In this document: positions 32,341 through 43,240 of the stretch, one piece after another | Position numbering within the stretch: position 1 is the first letter of the stretch | How the letters are laid out: every line of letters starts with the position of its first letter | Source of the DNA: Peromyscus leucopus | Lineage: Eukaryota > Chordata > Mammalia > Rodentia > Cricetidae | NCBI RefSeq assembly: GCF_004664715.2 | Contig: NC_051071.1 | Span: 85,889,436-85,953,435 of the forward strand | Direction of reading: 5' to 3' | DNA: 64,000 nt | Program-made: the position numbers and the translations under genes | Notes under the pieces: generated by a model | What the model saw: only the letters and a program-made list of their open reading frames with translations | What the model was told of the DNA's origin: nothing | Databases searched by the model: none

Positions 32341-33060
32341 CCACATCCTCCCTTGTTGACAGGTCTGCTTTCATAATTTTATTGTCCTGGCTCCAGAGCA
32401 AATTTCAGTGAGGTAGAGTTAGTTGATGGAAGGGTGGGAATGGGCAGGACGACGAGGCTGGGAGAAAACCGTGGGGCCAGAGGGGAGGAAATCATCCTGT
32501 GATGTATGGCAAGCCTTTTTATCAGATACATCTCCTTGCCTTCTGGAGTGCCCATCATATCACGCAAACTGCTCCTGAAGAGCCCTCCATTTACCTTCTC
32601 CCCTAATTAAATGTGCACTTCATTAATGTAAATTGGGGGTTTAATGCTCTTGTTGAAATTCTGAAGAAAGTGCTATGGCCTTGCGAAATGCTTAAGCATC
32701 ATTGCAAATTAGATTAGGGGCCAAGAAAGGCAGTAAAATTACAATGATAATGGCTGATGTGGCTTCCTGACAGGCATGACTATTCAGGGATCAATGGGAC
32801 CCGAGCAGTTTCCCCGAGCCCAGAGTGAAAGGCAGGGACAAACGTCAGCCTACAGATGTGGCTTTTGGAAGCACTTTCAATTAGTTTAATTTGGTAAATG
32901 GTGGGGATTTAGAGGCTCTCAGCCAGTCATACAAGACAAGAATACATTGAAATGTTTTTCAACTTTTTAACATAAAATAGGATTGGCCTCACATTTGCAT
33001 TTCTCGAACAAGATGGAGTGGGTTTGGGGTGGGGCAGGTGGTACAGGGAAAGTTTCCAAA
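32341..33060. promoter_or_regulatory. Candidate conserved non-coding block with a 12-bp palindrome
   Basis: This is one of the strongest enhancer candidates in the window: ~700 bp, no recognised repeats, AT-rich. It has TAATTA at 32604-32609, 'cttcattaatgtaaattg', the perfect palindrome ATGCTTAAGCAT at 32688-32699, 'gcaaattagattaggg' at 32704 and 'aaaattacaatgataatggctgatg'. The half-site ATGC resembles POU-type recognition. Function and conservation are inferred. Confidence 0.42.
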
Positions 33061-34679
33061 GTGTTTGACCAACCAGCTTGGCTTTTGAAAATGGAAATGA
33101 CTTGTATAAGCTTGGGCTAAAACCCTGCCATGAGTGGGAACGCGGAGAGTGAAGCCCCCAGGCTCAGGTTCTCAGCCGGAACTCCAGAGCGCAGCAAGAC
33201 CCAGTGCGGTCGGTCGCAAGGGACAGGGCGTGAAGCCCACTCGAAGATACCCACACTTTCCTCAGGATAAAATGATTGGCCTTGTAAAAATAAGCATTGT
33301 TGCTCAACTGTGACACCTTCCCTGCTGTCTACTTTTAGTTAAAAATAAAACTACATTTGGAAAGCATAGAAAGGAATATCCCTAACCGTATCTCCCAAAT
33401 TCTGGCCCCTGCGTGTGGCCTGAGGGACCCGCTCCAGCAGTTGCTTGGAGGACTGCTCTGGCCTGTGGCTTCCGAGAGCCGCACTCTTTCAGGGAACTGC
33501 TAAGTGTGTCCTCCCCTTTCTGTTCCTTCCTGCTAACCCCACCCCACCCCGAGACCACTGGTGTCTTCATTGGAAAATTGGCGCTGATCTGGTGACGGGA
33601 CGTTTGCAAGCAGGAAGGCTCGTGGGCACAAAGACCTCCTTCAGCTGTGCACATTTTGACCACAGCTCCCTCCTTGTGTTCCCAGAACACTGTCAAGCTT
33701 CACTTGGACCTCCTCCCTGAAGGCGTCTGCATGTTTCATGAGTGAAGAGAAAGGAGATGATGCGTCAGAAACTGCAGTAAATATTACCAAGTCCCCCGGG
33801 GCTCCCAAAGCCCGGGTTCAACCTTGTGAACCCGCGGCGGTTGCGGATTCACCCAGCCCTGCCTCTCAGGCTCCCCTATCTCTGGGTTCAATTTGCTCTG
33901 AAGAGCAGCAGCAGCGGGCATGGAAAGGAACGGACAGAAACTCGGAAGGCATGGAAGCGGTGTCTGTCTGGTGTCCTGAAAGCGAACCTGGGCAAAGATG
34001 CCCCAGAAGACTGTGCCCTGTGAAGACCTCCGCCGGGAGCTGTGAGATTGGTAGGGATCCTCATGCAAATTCACACACTTCATTAGGCCCTGCTTCATAA
34101 AGCTACTCGCTGCCCACAAAAATCTAGACGCAATTAAGGAAGAGAATTCCTACCAAATGGTTTCCATTTAGTTTGTAAAAAATTGTGATAGTAAAACCTA
34201 ATATCTGCCTAGTATTTTGTTACTTTTCCCCCCAAGACCCCATTTTCAATTATTTACTTAATGGATAGCAAATTTGGAAGGCAGCAGAAAAGACATAATA
34301 ATTCTTCCTGTTTTATAAATAATAAAAATAAGGATCCTCGAGGACATCCCAGTTACTTTCCTGAAAACACAGAGGCAGTAAGTTACAGAAGATGGGTTGA
34401 GACAAAAGCCCCCTTTTTCCAAAGAGTTCAATATAGGAGAAAAGATGATGGGTGGTGGTTGTGGGAAAGATTCTACGTAATACAAAATGTACAGAGCAAA
34501 AAAATCAAGTGCACTGCAAGAATCACTGTGAATCTTTTGCAAACAATCTCTCATGTGTCCTTCTTTGCATATAGATAGATAATATAAAGATGATGGAAAA
34601 GAGGAAGGTGAGGAGGAGGAGGAAGGGAGAGGATTTCTAACTGTATGTCTGGGATCTGGGGATACTGTTTACATTCTCT
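33061..34679. other. Unique sequence with modest CpG clusters
   Basis: Single-copy-looking. 33130-33250 and 33780-34060 have more CpG than the rest ('cagtgcggtcggtcgcaagg', 'cccgcggcggttgcgg') but are below island density. Frames of 104, 111 and 120 codons overlap on opposite strands around 33.4-34.1 kb with no motif. A GGA-rich purine run is at 34590-34632. Confidence 0.4.
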
Positions 34680-34800
34680 CCTCAGAACAGCCCTGCCAGG
34701 TAGACGGATCTTACGAATGAGGAGGATGAGACTTGGGGAGATGAAGCAACATAGCTAAATTCACGGAGTATGAGCATCGTTTACAAAAGCCTGACCAAAG
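34680..34800 (-). mobile_element. MIR SINE, antisense
   Basis: 'cagccctgccaggtagacggatcttacgaatgaggaggatgagacttggggagatgaagcaac' follows the antisense MIR 3' half and core. Confidence 0.75.
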
Positions 34801-35335
34801 TGATCGTGTGATGATGAGGTGTTTAACCGGGCAAAGCACGTGAACAACACTACCTGTCATGTTTCAAGGCTATGGGTCCAGTTATGGCTACACGATATAA
34901 TTCAGCGAGCAAATCCCCTACTGAGGGACGATCGGTGCTTTTGTTTCTTCCACCACAGGCAATGATATGGTAGAAACAGTGAGCAAACTTTCAGAATTAT
35001 CTTCTTAGGGTTAACTCAAGGCACAGGATATATTGTAAAGCAACACTCAGCTCTTCTGTTTGCTTACCTTCAGGCAGAAGCCCGAGGAATGGATGCCATA
35101 GGAAATCAATAGCTGATAACCTGGAGGCTAGTAAAATATGGACCCATTGGGACTCCGTCCCAAGCCTCCCTAGGTGCCCACAGAATTGCCTGTAAGTATA
35201 ATGCTTCTATCCTTTCTGGCATTCCACAACCGTTGGAGCAGCCATGATGGTAACCACACTGTAGGTTACACTAAAGCCTCAGGAAACGCTTTAGTGTTTA
35301 CAGCCCTGTATGATAGACTGAGTCATAGGATTCTT
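34801..35335. other. Unique sequence
   Basis: No recognised features. Confidence 0.45.
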
Positions 35336-35521
35336 AAAGATTTATTTATTTATCTCTTTTATGTATATGGACGTTTTGTCTGCACACCAGAAGAGGGCAT
35401 CGGGTCCCATGAAACAACAGCTATAGACAGTTGGGAGCCACCGTGTGGTCGCTGGGAATTGAACTCAGGACCTCTGGAAGAACAGCCAGTGCTCCTAACC
35501 ACTGAGCCATCCCTCCAGCCC
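35336..35521 (-). mobile_element. B2 SINE, antisense, full length
   Basis: 'aaagatttatttatttatc' (reverse of the A-rich tail), 'cacaccagaagagggcatcggg', 'gaattgaactcaggacctctggaagaacagccagtgctcctaaccactgagccatccctccagccc'. 186 bp, well preserved. Confidence 0.96.
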
Positions 35522-35674
35522 TGAGTCTTATGACCGTTACTGACAACCAAACTCTGCATGCAGTCAACCCGGTGGGCTGCTGAGGAAGTTCAAAAGGCCC
35601 AGCTAGGTTTGCTCAGGCACAGGTTGGTCACTGGCTGTCACGGCCTCAGTCCTAGCCAGAGCGCCCCCCCCCCG

Positions 35675-35675
<1 letters not shown>

Positions 35676-35732
<57 letters not shown>
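35676..35732. repeat. (CA)n microsatellite after a poly(C) run
   Basis: (CA)28 preceded at 35663-35675 by 'gccccccccccgcc'. Confidence 0.97.
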
Positions 35733-35735
<3 letters not shown>

Positions 35736-35862
35736 TGACTTCACCAGACCTGACAGCCTCTCCCCAGTCTGTCCCACTCATTAAAACGAAGAGTGACAAC
35801 GGTTTCCTACCCACCACCCTCCATAGCCTAGGGGATCCTTTTAACTTGCAGACATTCTGCCC

Positions 35863-35965
35863 TGCTCCTTGCACTCTGGAGGCAGAGGAAGGTGGATCTC
35901 TGGGAGTCTGAGAGGTCAGCCAGGGGTACATAATGAGACTCTGTCTCAAACAACAATAATAATTT
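35863..35965 (+). mobile_element. B1-like fragment
   Basis: 'gcactctggaggcagaggaaggtggatctctgggagtctgagaggtcagcc' then 'gagactctgtctcaaacaacaataataa'. It lacks the 5' ~35 bp and the internal 'gagtgagttcc' part. Confidence 0.8.
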
Positions 35966-36230
35966 TTTAAAACCCTTTCCTAGAGCTGCCCAGCATGAGA
36001 CCTGCTCCCTACCCCACTCCTAAATGACTGAATATATACATAAATAAAAGATAGAAGACAGCTCTGTGGGTAGCCTGGTGTCCCTGCTGGGTCCACCACC
36101 TCAGAGCCGCCTAGGGTAGAAGTCAGAATCTTAGGTCCAGGAGACACGCAGCTCTCCAGCCTGGCCCATTTCTTTGTTGACACAAAGATCTCAAAGGGAC
36201 GTTTCTCTGCTGGCATCGGTCAAAAATGTT
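35966..36230. other. Unique sequence
   Basis: No recognised features. Confidence 0.45.
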
Positions 36231-36408
36231 CAATTCCGTTTCACTTTAATTTGCAATAAATGTGCCTAATTTTATTTTTAATTTCCTAAATCGATGGATT
36301 TGGCAAAGCCACTTCACCAGCTCAAAGGTTACATTCCTGATTGAAAATGCTAATATCGAATTCATTTTCTTAAATGCTGATTTTTCTAATTTTCTAAAAT
36401 CACTGCTT
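36231..36408. promoter_or_regulatory. Candidate conserved non-coding block
   Basis: Strongly AT-rich, repeat-free: 'cactttaatttgcaataaatgtgcc', 'cctaaatcgatggatttggc' (with ATCGAT), 'gattgaaaatgctaatatcgaattcatt'. Retained CpGs (atcgatgg, atatcgaattc) in such AT-rich DNA suggest constraint. Ends at an A13 run (36409-36421). Confidence 0.35.
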
Positions 36409-36421
36409 TAAAAAAAAAAAA

Positions 36422-38180
36422 AGATGAAAAGAGCTGTAGACATGGGAGATTTGTTCAACATGCAATCCAGTAAGCCCAAGAAGGTTGAAAACTCTTTCCC
36501 ACCCAGATGTACCCTGGTCATAGCATTCTTTCATTATACTGAACTGGAGCCTGGAACACTTGCTCAGGTCGACTGTCGCCCTAAGTGTGGTGTCTCTTAA
36601 GAGTGATCCCTTATGTTTTGTGAGACTCCTCCTCTTCCTTTGGAATTCAAACCACCGTCAGGTAGATCCTTAGTTCTAATCACTATGTCCTAGGTAAAAA
36701 ATAAAATTAAAAAAACAGCAATAACAGAAGAACATCACAGGAAACCAATAATTGTAGTTGATGCCCAGAAGGAAAAATGAATGACAGGAAAAAAGAGGAT
36801 AAAAAAGAGAATGGCTCTGCATGGGTTAACTTGTTACATGTGTCATTTACTACATATGAATTCACTGGTTTGAGAACTGAACCGGTGTCCTAAGGGTGTA
36901 AAGAGAACAAATCATCGTGTAAATTCTGTGCAGAGAGAGACTGCTCACTCTGTGCTGTAGGTGATGGAAAGTCGTACCTCTAGACTTCAGAGGCAGTGGT
37001 CCCAGGGAGGGGACAGAAACAGAAACAATAATAATCCACCAAAGAATGTGTGAAGTCAAGAACAAAGACCAGTCACAGAGTAGACATGGAGAGTCACATC
37101 AACCTGGAGTGTCCGGGCTGTCTATTAGCACAGGGTTCCCAGCGGGGAAGAATTCTCCAAGGGGAAGGGATGTCTCCACAGAGGCCTGAAAGGGGAAGGG
37201 ACGTCTCCACAGAGGCCTGAGCGAGATTAGGACGCAAGGAAGGGCTCCCTCTGCTCGAACTGGCACTCTGTCCCTCCCAACACTCAGCTGGGAGGGTGCC
37301 CTGCATTTTTATTTTCAGAAAAGTCTTGTTTGTTATAATTATGCTTTACACAAGTATGACACTTCAGTTCTCAGTTGAACTGCTGGCTGAATGTTACAAC
37401 GCATCCTGGCTACCCCGTGAGAAAGCCAGCGAGGAAAGAATGGCAGACGTGAATGGAATTTGTAAAGGTGACTTGTATCAGCCTGCGGGGTTCACAGACA
37501 GGGACAAGGCCACAACGTCTGAGGTGTCTTTACTTCGCAGGTGGGGCCTTCATGTCAGCACCGTCCACCAGAGTGGAGGGATCTGGAGAACACTGTAACC
37601 TGGCATTGCTTGTTGACATTTATATTCTGCCTGTATGCAGAAGTTAAGTATGTGCAACCCAAAGGCCCAAATGTGCATCTGAAAACGTCTTTGTGACGAC
37701 ACTAGCATCACTGGGGTGGCTTCTAAATTCTCCTTGTCACGCAGATACTGTAACTTATACCAAACTCCACACACCCTGTGTGTTTGTCCCCTCAGAAGGG
37801 TAGAACTTACAAAGCACACACTGTGCCAGCTAGAGGTTCACCAACTTACTGCCTTCTACCCTTCATCTGGAGAAAACTGTGGTGGACGGAGCTAGCAGGT
37901 ATTATTATAAAGGAAGAAAAGTAAATGTGTATTACAGAATAACTGATGATCTTTAAAAAAGCCCCAGGAAGTCTAGGGCAGATGAGGGGGGCCTCAAAGA
38001 CTCAAGACTTGAGTATCCTATGTGGCATGGAAATAACTTTACCCCCGCCCCCATTACCCGTCACTAGGTGCATGCCAACTGCTCCCCCACCCACCATCAC
38101 ACAGAGACCCCCTGTGCCTCTTGGCTTTTGAGAAACTCCGGAGTCCCAGCTGGACCTGAATGATTAGGTGTGGGGCTATA
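36422..38180. other. Unique sequence
   Basis: About 1.75 kb without a recognised repeat, except the 31-bp duplication at 37159-37220. 37300-37600 holds a 100-codon frame without motif. Confidence 0.4.
37159..37220. repeat. 31-bp tandem duplication
   Basis: Two copies of a 31-bp unit (aaggggaagggatgtctcca...gcctga), 37159-37189 and 37190-37220, differing by one base (gatgtc/gacgtc). Confidence 0.95.
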
Positions 38181-38510
38181 GCTCACTCTCACTTATTCGG
38201 CTGATAGAGCGGCTTAAGCCTTCATAAGAACGTTAACATTTGGGTGCCAATAACAGATTGACCTTTATTCATAAAGTGCAAATAGTTGGAAGTCGAACAG
38301 ATTGCTTGCCAGCGATTGCCTTTTATGTGCAGTTTAGGGCTTTGATTTCTCGCCTCTTTCTTCCTTTAATCTGACATCGCTGGCTTGAATAGCGTTCGCA
38401 GTCTAAGTAAACAGGGCCAGGGAAGGCCCCTGCTTTTGTAGCTTCGTTTGCTTGCCTGGAGAGGGAACAGAGACTGCAGAGTGACTTTTAAAGATTTGCC
38501 TTCAGAATTC
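38181..38510. promoter_or_regulatory. Candidate conserved non-coding block
   Basis: Repeat-free sequence with 'ctgatagagcggcttaagcc', 'aacagattgacctttattcataaagtgcaaatag', 'ttgccttttatgtgc' and a forkhead-type core GTAAACA at 38407-38413. 'tagcgttcgcagtc' retains CpGs. Enhancer function is inferred. Confidence 0.38.
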
Positions 38511-40336
38511 AACGATTTAAGAATGGCTCAGAAGCCCCCCAGACCGAATGGAGCTGGTGGGGGAGCTGAAAACTGAACTTGGGGCAGTCCTTTGCATCTG
38601 AAATCAGCCCTGCGCACGGTAAGTGGGAAAGTAAGGATTTATATGAACTCTGCAAAGTTCACTCTGTGTCATACACAAAAGGGGCAACTCACAAACCACT
38701 GAGCCTGGGGATGGGAAACCGGACCACACTCCAGGCCTCTGGGGCCCTCTCCTAGTCAGCTGTGATTGTCTCCAAGCACAGGGCTGTGCAGGGTGGATGA
38801 AGCCTTTCAAACAAACCTGCTCCTTTAAAGCATTCCAGGGAAATACCTCTGAGGCAGGGGCCAACAGAGCGTTTAATTCTAGATTTTTTTTTTTCCAGAT
38901 TTATCTTGATGGTGCGTTGTTACTTTCAACAGTGCAGCCTACGCTTGATTACAAATGGAGTCTTTGTAACATTTTCATAGATAGTGTATGTAAACAGAAA
39001 ACTTCCCAGCAGCCACTTGTGACCAATTTAGAAATGATAGAGCCCTTGGTGAGTCACCAGGAAGTGGAAGATGCGAAGCCCTCATGAATAAGGCTGGGCC
39101 AGAAGGAGAAAGTAATTGGATGGGAATACCTCCCTGCTGGGGCTCTAAATAACCTTTACAAAAATCTCGGATGTCTGTCAGGAGTGCAGACATCTTTCTG
39201 ATCCTGACAGTTGGCGTTGTGTTGGACGGAACGACTTCGGCTTTAGTGTTCATCATACCTAGCTCTGTACCCAGGCCTTGTTAATAGTCACTCACGCAAG
39301 GGATTCATCTCAAAGCACCCTCAGTGCTGGGCCAGCCAGCGAGCAAACCTCCGAAGCTCTGAGGACCGCTCCTGATCTTCAGCAAGCAGTCAAACTTAGT
39401 GTGTGGTTGAATGAACTGTTAACTTTCAATCCTGTCGCTGTCTTTGGTCTATGTGGAGAATACGACAAAAAGTACAGGAACTTTTGAACAACGGACTCAT
39501 CCCACAGCCAAGCTCGTGGAGACACTGCTGTGGTCATTGTCACTGTCAGGTCATTTGTTTGGGTCCATATTAACTAGCTAACTCCAAGCGCGCAATGCTG
39601 GTCTCCTGGCGGCAAATGGATCTCGTGTTTCTTTGACAATCCTACCATAGAGCGGATGCCTAACGAACTGCCCCTCCGTTCACTCTTCTTCACTGGGAAC
39701 TACCTCTGGCCAAGTGCAGCAGCAGCTAACAATCCTTTTCCATTAACCCCTCCATTCAGCCACAGTTTTACCAATTCCAGCTCTTGCTTATGAACCGAGG
39801 TCTCCTGTTCTGTTCTTACCTTGTCCCTGGACTGGTCTAGGCGTCACCAGTCATCTTCCAACTGAGAACCATGCACGCCGAGTTCTCAGCCACGTGCAAA
39901 CTCATGCTGACAGATGCTCCCCAAACTTCTGCCATGCCGTGGCCCCTCTTTATGCCACAACATCTCTCTTCTTACAGGGTTTCTTGAAGAGTGACACAGG
40001 AAGGTACATGAGTGGGAAGAATTTTTAAAAGAAATAAGCATCCTCCATAGTACTATGAGGTTCCTTTGGTTGATGGTTTTCCTTAACTCAGGCCTCCGTA
40101 AGACAGGGATTTCAGCACTTTGGCTAACTGGGAAGCCATCTTGCCGGGGCGGGGGCGGGGGGGGGGACACATGGTTTCAGCCCACAAAAGAGATGATTGT
40201 AAAGGCCATAGATGAATCAAGGTTGCCACTGGAGAGGGGACAAAACCACTCAGACTTCTTCGGGAAGAACTGGTGCTGCCACCCAATAAAAAAGAGGGGC
40301 TTTTCTGCAGCTTCCAGATTACTAATGCCAAGCCTT
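38511..40336. other. Unique sequence
   Basis: About 1.8 kb with no recognised repeat. A G-rich stretch (40144-40166) could form a quadruplex. Confidence 0.4.
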
Positions 40337-40405
40337 TTCCTCCTCCTCCTCCTCCTCCTCCTCCTCCTCTTCCTCTCCCTCCTCCTGCTCCCCCTTCTTC
40401 TCCTG
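40337..40405. repeat. (TCC)n pyrimidine tract
   Basis: (TCC)10-11 followed by less regular C/T sequence. It inflates a 191-codon plus-strand frame (40055-40630), which I reject as a gene. Confidence 0.95.
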
Positions 40406-40413
40406 ACACTTCA

Positions 40414-40480
40414 TGGTGCCAGGGTCAAGCCCACAGCTTTGTGTGCTCTAGATATGCATTTTGCCACCAAGCTACCCCTT
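40414..40480 (-). mobile_element. ID/B4-type SINE head, antisense
   Basis: 'tggtgccagggtcaagcccacagctttgtgtgctctagatatgcattttgccaccaagctacccc' matches the antisense 'ctggggattgaacccagggcc...accactgagctacacccc'. Confidence 0.75.
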
Positions 40481-40660
40481 CAGCATTCAATGTCAGGCTT
40501 TAGAACAAGAGCAGTAACTTCATATCTATGCTGTGGAATCCTGAACCGAAGGGTAGAAAACAATGAAGAGTTACAATTTACATACAAGTACAGGAGCATG
40601 CAGGACAATCTGGATTCCACACGTGTCTAGATATAGACTCATTTAGGAGATGCATCTCTA

Positions 40661-41060
40661 CCACTGTGTGATCCACCATGGTGGACTGGATCCCTTTAAA
40701 CCACTGTCTGACCCACCACGGTGGACTGGATCCCTTTAAACCACTATCGGATCCACCACAGTGGACTGGATCCCTTTAAACCACTATCAGATCCACCACG
40801 GTGGACTGGATCCCTTTAAACCACTGTCGGATCCACCACGGTGCACTGGATCCCTTTAAACCACTATCGGATCCACCACGGTGGGCTGGATCCCTTTAAA
40901 CCACTGTCAGATCCACCATGGTGCACTGGATCCCTTTAAACCACTGACTGACCCACCATCGTGGACTGGATCCCTTTAAACCACTGTATGATCCACCACG
41001 GTGCACTGGATCCCTTTAAACCACTATCGGATCCACCACGGTGCGCTGGATCCCTTTAAA
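40661..41060 (+). repeat. 40-bp minisatellite, exactly 10 copies
   Basis: Ten head-to-tail 40-bp units begin at 40661, 40701, 40741 ... 41021. Unit: ccactNtcNgatccaccacg then gtggactggatccctttaaa. The right half is nearly invariant; variation is in positions 6-12 and in 'gtggac/gtgcac/gtggg/gtgcgc'. No indels occur. The array ends exactly where a MaLR 3' end starts, whose usual text ('...ggactgNaccctcaaac...agccaaaataaaccc') resembles the unit, so the unit probably came from the LTR. Confidence 0.97.
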
Positions 41061-41148
41061 CTGTAAACTCAAATAAATCCTTCCTTCCTTAAGCTGCTTC
41101 TCTCTGATATTTTCCTCACAGCAATAAGAGAAGTAACTAAGAGAAGAC
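41055..41148 (+). mobile_element. MaLR LTR 3' end
   Basis: 'aaactgtaaactcaaataaatccttccttccttaagctgcttct', poly(A) signal AATAAA, and the terminal 'cacagcaataagagaagtaactaagagaag' match the 3' end of a rodent MaLR LTR. Its upstream part is replaced by the 40-bp array. Confidence 0.7.
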
Positions 41149-42378
41149 AAGGCCATCGTGCAGAAGAACAGAGGAATGAGGACTAATGAGATGTTAGGTT
41201 TAAGGCACCTTCACAAGTCCTTGGAGTCACTCAAAAGCAGAGGGAGACACTCGGGGACTTAAAGCTCATCGTTGCTCTAGGGTCCCATGACCTCTGGCCC
41301 CCAAGTCTGTGACCCAGCCAGAGCCAGGGCACGGTGTGTATTCCCGGTGGCAAATCATTAGTTTCATTGTTTTTCCTCACAGCTTTCCCTTCCATCACCA
41401 GAGCCTGCCATGCCAACTGGCTTTGAAGCCAAGTCATTTACAAGAGGGAAAGATTTCAAAAAGATTATGAATGTGATTTTAAATGTCTACTGAAATACAC
41501 AGAGAGTCTTCATTGTCGAGGAGGAAATGCTTTAAATAGGTATCTTTAAATAAATCCTTCGTAACCGGGACTTGGCAGGCCAGAGCTGCCACGTAGGAGT
41601 CCTGGGAGAGCAGGCTTGCCATGGATGTGAAGTGTCTGTGCTGATAGGAGCCCTGAGTCTCTGGTCTGATTCACTACTTATGAGGCTCTCGCTAATTAGT
41701 AGCTAGCTGATGATGTACAAAAGGAGAGAGTTTTGTTTCAACTTGAATGGTGACCGTCTTTTCAATTCCATTTCTTCTGTGAAAACTGGGAAATTCTATG
41801 ACGATCTCCAAACAGCAGGTCGTCTGAAGGCTCCCTCTCAGGCCGAAAGCCTTCATTTTTACGCCCCGTATCTGCTGAATATGGAGCTGTGGGGACCCTA
41901 AAGTTTGTATAGAAAAAGAACAGAAGAAGATGTAGGTTTTTAGACATTTAGGGAAGTTTTGGCAGCGGAGGTAGATAGGGAGGAACAAACCATGTCAAAA
42001 CTGAGAGAATGGCTGATATAAAGTCTTAATGCCACAAAGCTAAAAGCTTAATTTACCCAAGAGACCTTGAGTGGTGTGGAAATCGATGTCCAAAGCAGAG
42101 CCTCCGTGTCTCCGTGGGGTAAAATGTTGTTGAATGAGTGAATTCTCTCGATATCACCTTACTTCAGTCAATGCCCTAACCTTCCTACACTCAGCTCAGC
42201 CAAAGGACTGGTGGGTCGCCACTGCTAAAGATGCTGAAGACTGAGTTGCGAAGGCAGCCCTCGTCCACCCTGCAGGAGATGCATGGTCAACTGCACTAAA
42301 GGAAGAAGGCATCAGAGACAGGTACAGACAGCCAGCAGCTAGGCCGCCACTGTGAGTTCTGGGTTGCAATGCTTGGCT
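41149..42378. other. Unique sequence
   Basis: No recognised repeats. 41690-41930 is clean, with open frames of 61 to 98 codons on both strands, and may be a conserved non-coding stretch, but I see no specific motif. Confidence 0.4.
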
Positions 42379-42425
42379 CGGGGCAGGGGGGGCACAGGGG
42401 GGGGGCGCAGGGGGGCGCGGGGGGT
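42379..42425. repeat. G-rich tract, quadruplex-prone
   Basis: Five or more G runs of 4-9 bases separated by 'cac', 'cgca' and 'cgc' on the plus strand. Confidence 0.9.
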
Positions 42426-42737
42426 GTCCTCTAGCACAGCCAGCAAGGAGGGCGCCCACTGCAGCTGTGCGGGGGCAATGCCCACAGGGACAGGGCCATC
42501 CAGCCTTTTGACACAGCTCTTTTAATGAAGTAAGAAGAGCAAGGATTCCTTTTCTTGTCGATAAATGTTTTTAAAAGGAGTCTTTCAGCCACACATCGTC
42601 TCAGACTCTGTTTTCAGGGACGATGGTCTGGAGATGCACTAAAGAGCTGAAAGATGTCACTAACATAGTACTTCAGTGTTTCTGAAGACTGAAGGCTCTT
42701 ACTTAAGGTTAAAGGTCACATCATAGTCTTGTTATCT
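42426..42737. other. Unique sequence
   Basis: No recognised features. Confidence 0.5.
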
Positions 42738-42775
42738 CACACAGACACACAGACACAGACACAGACACAGACACA

Positions 42776-42818
<43 letters not shown>
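42738..42818. repeat. (ACAGAC)n then (CA)n
   Basis: A hexamer-like block 'cagacacagacacagacaca' leads into (CA)20. Confidence 0.96.
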
Positions 42819-42820
<2 letters not shown>

Positions 42821-43013
42821 ATGCCCATGCACACACACCTATCAGATTACTAACTGAATGACTGGATGAGGGGATGCTATGGTGAATGCCAGTCAGGCAT
42901 GGGTTTCCCAGAATTCATTTCATTTAGGGCTGACCCAAACTGATGCTTCTAGAGTCAGGTGGTAGATTGGAGAAGTGAACTAGGCATTAAACATGATTCT
43001 TGTTTGCTTCCCT

Positions 43014-43190
43014 TTGGGGTTTTGTTTGTTTGTTTTGAGACAGGGCTTCTCACTATAGCAGGATAGTTTGGAACTTCCTACCGAGTCCAGGCTAGCCTCA
43101 AATTCACAGTAATTCTCCTGCCCACGCCTTTTAAGTGCTGGGAAACCCTCCTGCCTCAGGCTTTCAAATGCTAGAATTTGAAATAAACAT
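43014..43190 (-). mobile_element. Old B1-like SINE, antisense
   Basis: 'tgtttgttttgagacagggcttctcactatagcaggatag', 'caggctagcctcaaattcacag' and 'cttttaagtgctggga' form a diverged antisense B1, followed by a partial second 'ctcctgcctcaggctttcaaatgctag' copy. Confidence 0.75.
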
Positions 43191-43240
43191 GAGCCTGCAC
43201 AGTGGGTTAAAACATTATTCTCAAAAATCTCTTAAAGCAC

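Noticed and set aside
33780..34060. Possible CpG island or promoter
   Set aside because: CpG is locally raised but short and mixed with CpG-poor sequence. There is no TATA, initiator or exon evidence.
35336..35521. tRNA-like A/B-box sequences in B2, B3 and ID elements
   Set aside because: They are SINE heads, not tRNA genes: no cloverleaf with anticodon and discriminator end can be formed confidently.
40055..40630. 191-codon plus-strand open frame, the longest in the window
   Set aside because: It crosses a G-rich tract, the (TCC)n array and an antisense ID/B4 SINE. Its middle is a translated trinucleotide repeat, and no domain is visible.
40661..41060. Regular 40-bp array resembling a CRISPR
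   Set aside because: Units are directly adjacent with no unique spacers, there are no cas genes, and the DNA is mammalian.
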